DNA of 13,232 nt from assembly GCA_019661855.1 (NCBI GenBank), contig JAIFWM010000015.1, positions 1-13,232 of the forward strand, given 5' to 3'. The stretch is from Candidatus Parcubacteria bacterium (GTDB taxonomy: Bacteria > Patescibacteriota > Minisyncoccia > Phycocordibacterales > SBAW01). The translations under genes were made by a program, and so were the position numbers. Below the pieces are notes generated by a model, which had not been told where the DNA came from, made no database searches, and saw only the letters and a program-made list of their open reading frames with translations. Positions 11,448 through 13,232 of this stretch are shown piece after piece. Numbering within the stretch: position 1 is the stretch's first letter; every line of letters begins with the position of its first letter.

Positions 11448-13232
11448 ATGAATAAACGGCTTATCCAAAGCTTTTTGGCAGCAACCTTTTTACTCCTCCC
11501 CACTTTTGCTCTCGCTGATGTTGCCGCTGACGGAGACAATTCGCCAACGACTCCGCAACCATTTACCTTTACCTGTGAGCCGTATAAGTTGCCGTTTGAG
11601 GAGGGCAAGCACTACATGATTAAACCTGTCGATAGAGCTGACGATCTCGCGACGTGCCACTATACCATCCCGCAAACAGGAACATTTAAAGTTCTCGCTA
11701 TATACAAAGGTACGGTTGGAAGTTCCACACTAATTTCATCAGACTCAACCATCAATACCCCACTCTCGTCCCTCCGAACGTTTCCTAATGTGTTTCGTGA
11801 CGCACAAAATGAGGACAACTATTTTACCGTTGCCTATAGCTCAAATGTTGGTGACGAACTGAATGGCGCGGACGCCTATTTTCAAACCGGAGTTGGCTCT
11901 CCTCCGGCTGATCTTAGTATCGTGCATTGGAAATGGGGCCCCAAACCCGCGAGCGAGTTTGACCCGGTCATCATTATTCCCGGAATCTTGGGGTCATGGG
12001 AGAAAGATGGAGAGTTAATTTTGGATCCTCTTACTCATACGTATGACAATCTTGTAGACACGTTTCTTGCCAATGGTTACGTCGAAGGTCAAACACTTTT
12101 TGAATTTCCTTACAATTGGCGAAACTCAAACATAGACTCTGCTCACCTTTTATCCCAAAAAATTCAAGCAATAAAAACTACCTGCAGCTGCGACAAGGTT
12201 GATATTGTTGCTCACATACAAACGATTTCTATGAAAGCTAAATTTCAAGCAGAAACACTTTGGAATGGGTACCTGACCATTTTTGATTATATAAGAAATA
12301 AGCCAATACAATCGATACAAGAATTACTCCCGGTATATACCGACTACTTGCGAACTGATACTACCGCTTTACACTATCCACATGGATATCCCGCAAATTT
12401 CTTTATAGAAAATCTACTTAATAATTTTTCTAAGATTTCAGAAAAACCAATACGAACTAAAAACGTTGTAGCAAAGTTAATAGGAAACAACACAGTAACA
12501 GGTTTCGCAGTAGCTTCTTCGACAGAACCAGGAAAATGGGAACACGGGCAGCCTGTCTTAACTGAGTTGGGTTTTGGAGATGGGACAGTCCCTGAGTCTA
12601 GTTATTCATACGAGCTTCCAATTGACAGAGAATTTTTAGGAGTTGATCATAATGGGATTGTTTCAACTAGCTCAGCCTATGTTTTTAAAGCTCTTAATGG
12701 TAGTGAGCCGGAGACTAAAATTAACAAAACTTATCATATTTTTAACTCTGTTTTGAGTTTTGTACTTCTTTCCCCAATCGACATGGAGATCATAGCCCCA
12801 GACGGCAAACGAATGGGTAGAAATATCGAAGGATCTGGAGAACTCAATGAAATCCCTGATGCATTCTATTCAGGCTTTAATACAGACCACGAGTATGCAA
12901 TCATACCTAATCCTCTCCCCGGCGAATACAAGGTAAAAACTGTAGGTACTGGCAATGGTGGTCACTATAGAATAGTTGTTAACTATATCGACGTTAATGG
13001 GTTCGTAGAGTCAGAAACAAACGGCACCACCACTCCTGCAGAAGTTATCAATAACTCTGTTACCCTGTCGACCACCGGCCGCACAGTGCAGATTGTTAAG
13101 GTAGAAGCCCCTATTCCAACCCTAGAGGAGCTCCTAGCCCAACTAAAGGCCAAAATACAAGGCTTAGATATAAAGAAGCAACTTAAAGATAATTTGCTGA
13201 AAGAGAGCGAAAAAATAGAAAAGAAAATAGAA
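11448..13232 (+). CDS. Secreted LCAT-like lipase/acyltransferase-related protein, partial and probably inactive
   Basis: The frame is open for 595 codons to the right edge. Signal peptide MNKRLIQSFLAATFLLLPTFALA (1-23), then about 145 residues of unknown fold. The alpha/beta-hydrolase starts at about 172 with VIIIPGILGSW (174-184, lid/oxyanion region as in LCAT-type lipases), FEFPYNWR, and KVDIVAH (250-256). Here families normally continue with SMGGLVAR, carrying the nucleophile Ser; instead it reads IQTISMKAKFQ (257-267) and resumes a later part of the fold (FDYIRNKPIQSIQELLP). Asp378 (GDGTVP) and His401 (DHNG) of the triad remain. From about 440 there is a beta-sandwich-like domain (IPNPLPGEYKVKTVGTG), and the end is a Lys/Glu coiled coil. 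It diverges from the ArsR-type gene. An active enzyme is doubtful; secretion is likely. Confidence 0.78.
   Translation, partial: MNKRLIQSFLAATFLLLPTFALADVAADGDNSPTTPQPFTFTCEPYKLPFEEGKHYMIKPVDRADDLATCHYTIPQTGTFKVLAIYKGTVGSSTLISSDSTINTPLSSLRTFPNVFRDAQNEDNYFTVAYSSNVGDELNGADAYFQTGVGSPPADLSIVHWKWGPKPASEFDPVIIIPGILGSWEKDGELILDPLTHTYDNLVDTFLANGYVEGQTLFEFPYNWRNSNIDSAHLLSQKIQAIKTTCSCDKVDIVAHIQTISMKAKFQAETLWNGYLTIFDYIRNKPIQSIQELLPVYTDYLRTDTTALHYPHGYPANFFIENLLNNFSKISEKPIRTKNVVAKLIGNNTVTGFAVASSTEPGKWEHGQPVLTELGFGDGTVPESSYSYELPIDREFLGVDHNGIVSTSSAYVFKALNGSEPETKINKTYHIFNSVLSFVLLSPIDMEIIAPDGKRMGRNIEGSGELNEIPDAFYSGFNTDHEYAIIPNPLPGEYKVKTVGTGNGGHYRIVVNYIDVNGFVESETNGTTTPAEVINNSVTLSTTGRTVQIVKVEAPIPTLEELLAQLKAKIQGLDIKKQLKDNLLKESEKIEKKIE

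Noticed and set aside
1..13232. tRNA, rRNA, CRISPR arrays, transposases
   Set aside because: No cloverleaf, conserved rRNA stretch, spaced repeats or transposase-like protein was seen on either strand.

Overview
The window looks like a chromosomal segment of a Candidate Phyla Radiation / Patescibacteria genome, most likely Parcubacteria (Paceibacteria)-like. This rests on the style of the genes: compact and mostly single-domain proteins, a cysteine-free MutY-type glycosylase, a class E/F-type sortase next to a tiny LPNTG protein, many small membrane-anchored proteins of unknown function, and very short intergenic gaps. It was not confirmed by any search. All 19 genes whose 3' end is inside the window stop with TAA (11) or TAG (8); none uses TGA.

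Layout. (1) 1-1470, plus strand: the 3' part of ribonuclease J and a 46-codon unknown gene, closed by a strong bidirectional terminator. (2) 1523-3114: a clusterless MutY-like glycosylase (minus), a DUF4383-like membrane protein (plus) and a single-RRM RNA-binding protein (minus). (3) 3212-5926, minus strand: an envelope gene run, in transcription order a small anchored protein, a secreted helical protein, a ZIP metal transporter, a 68-residue LPNTG protein and its overlapping sortase. (4) 6013-8174, plus strand: a DUF892 ferritin-like protein and a divergent GMP synthase. (5) 8249-10366: a stress group with DoxX, MsrB and LexA on the minus strand and AlkB divergent on the plus strand. LexA and AlkB share a 67-bp control region with face-to-face -10 boxes, an inverted repeat and a perfect DnaA-box match. 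(6) 10363-10840: a 44-residue membrane protein and a PHA_gran_rgn-like protein, both minus. (7) 10841-13232, the most unusual part: a candidate structured small RNA with its own terminator, an ArsR-type regulator bracketed by two copies of a long palindrome, and a secreted LCAT-like lipase, cut by the window edge, whose nucleophile-serine segment appears to be missing.

Functionally, a loose theme is stress and repair (MutY, LexA, AlkB, MsrB, ferritin-like protein, DoxX), followed by a cell-surface theme (sortase/LPNTG, secreted helical protein, secreted lipase-like protein). A recurring transcription signal is also visible: several genes have a -10-like hexamer ending 6-9 nt before the ATG and no Shine-Dalgarno sequence, as expected for leaderless mRNAs, whereas guaA and the 46-codon gene have strong Shine-Dalgarno sequences. 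No tRNA, rRNA, CRISPR array or recognisable transposase was seen.
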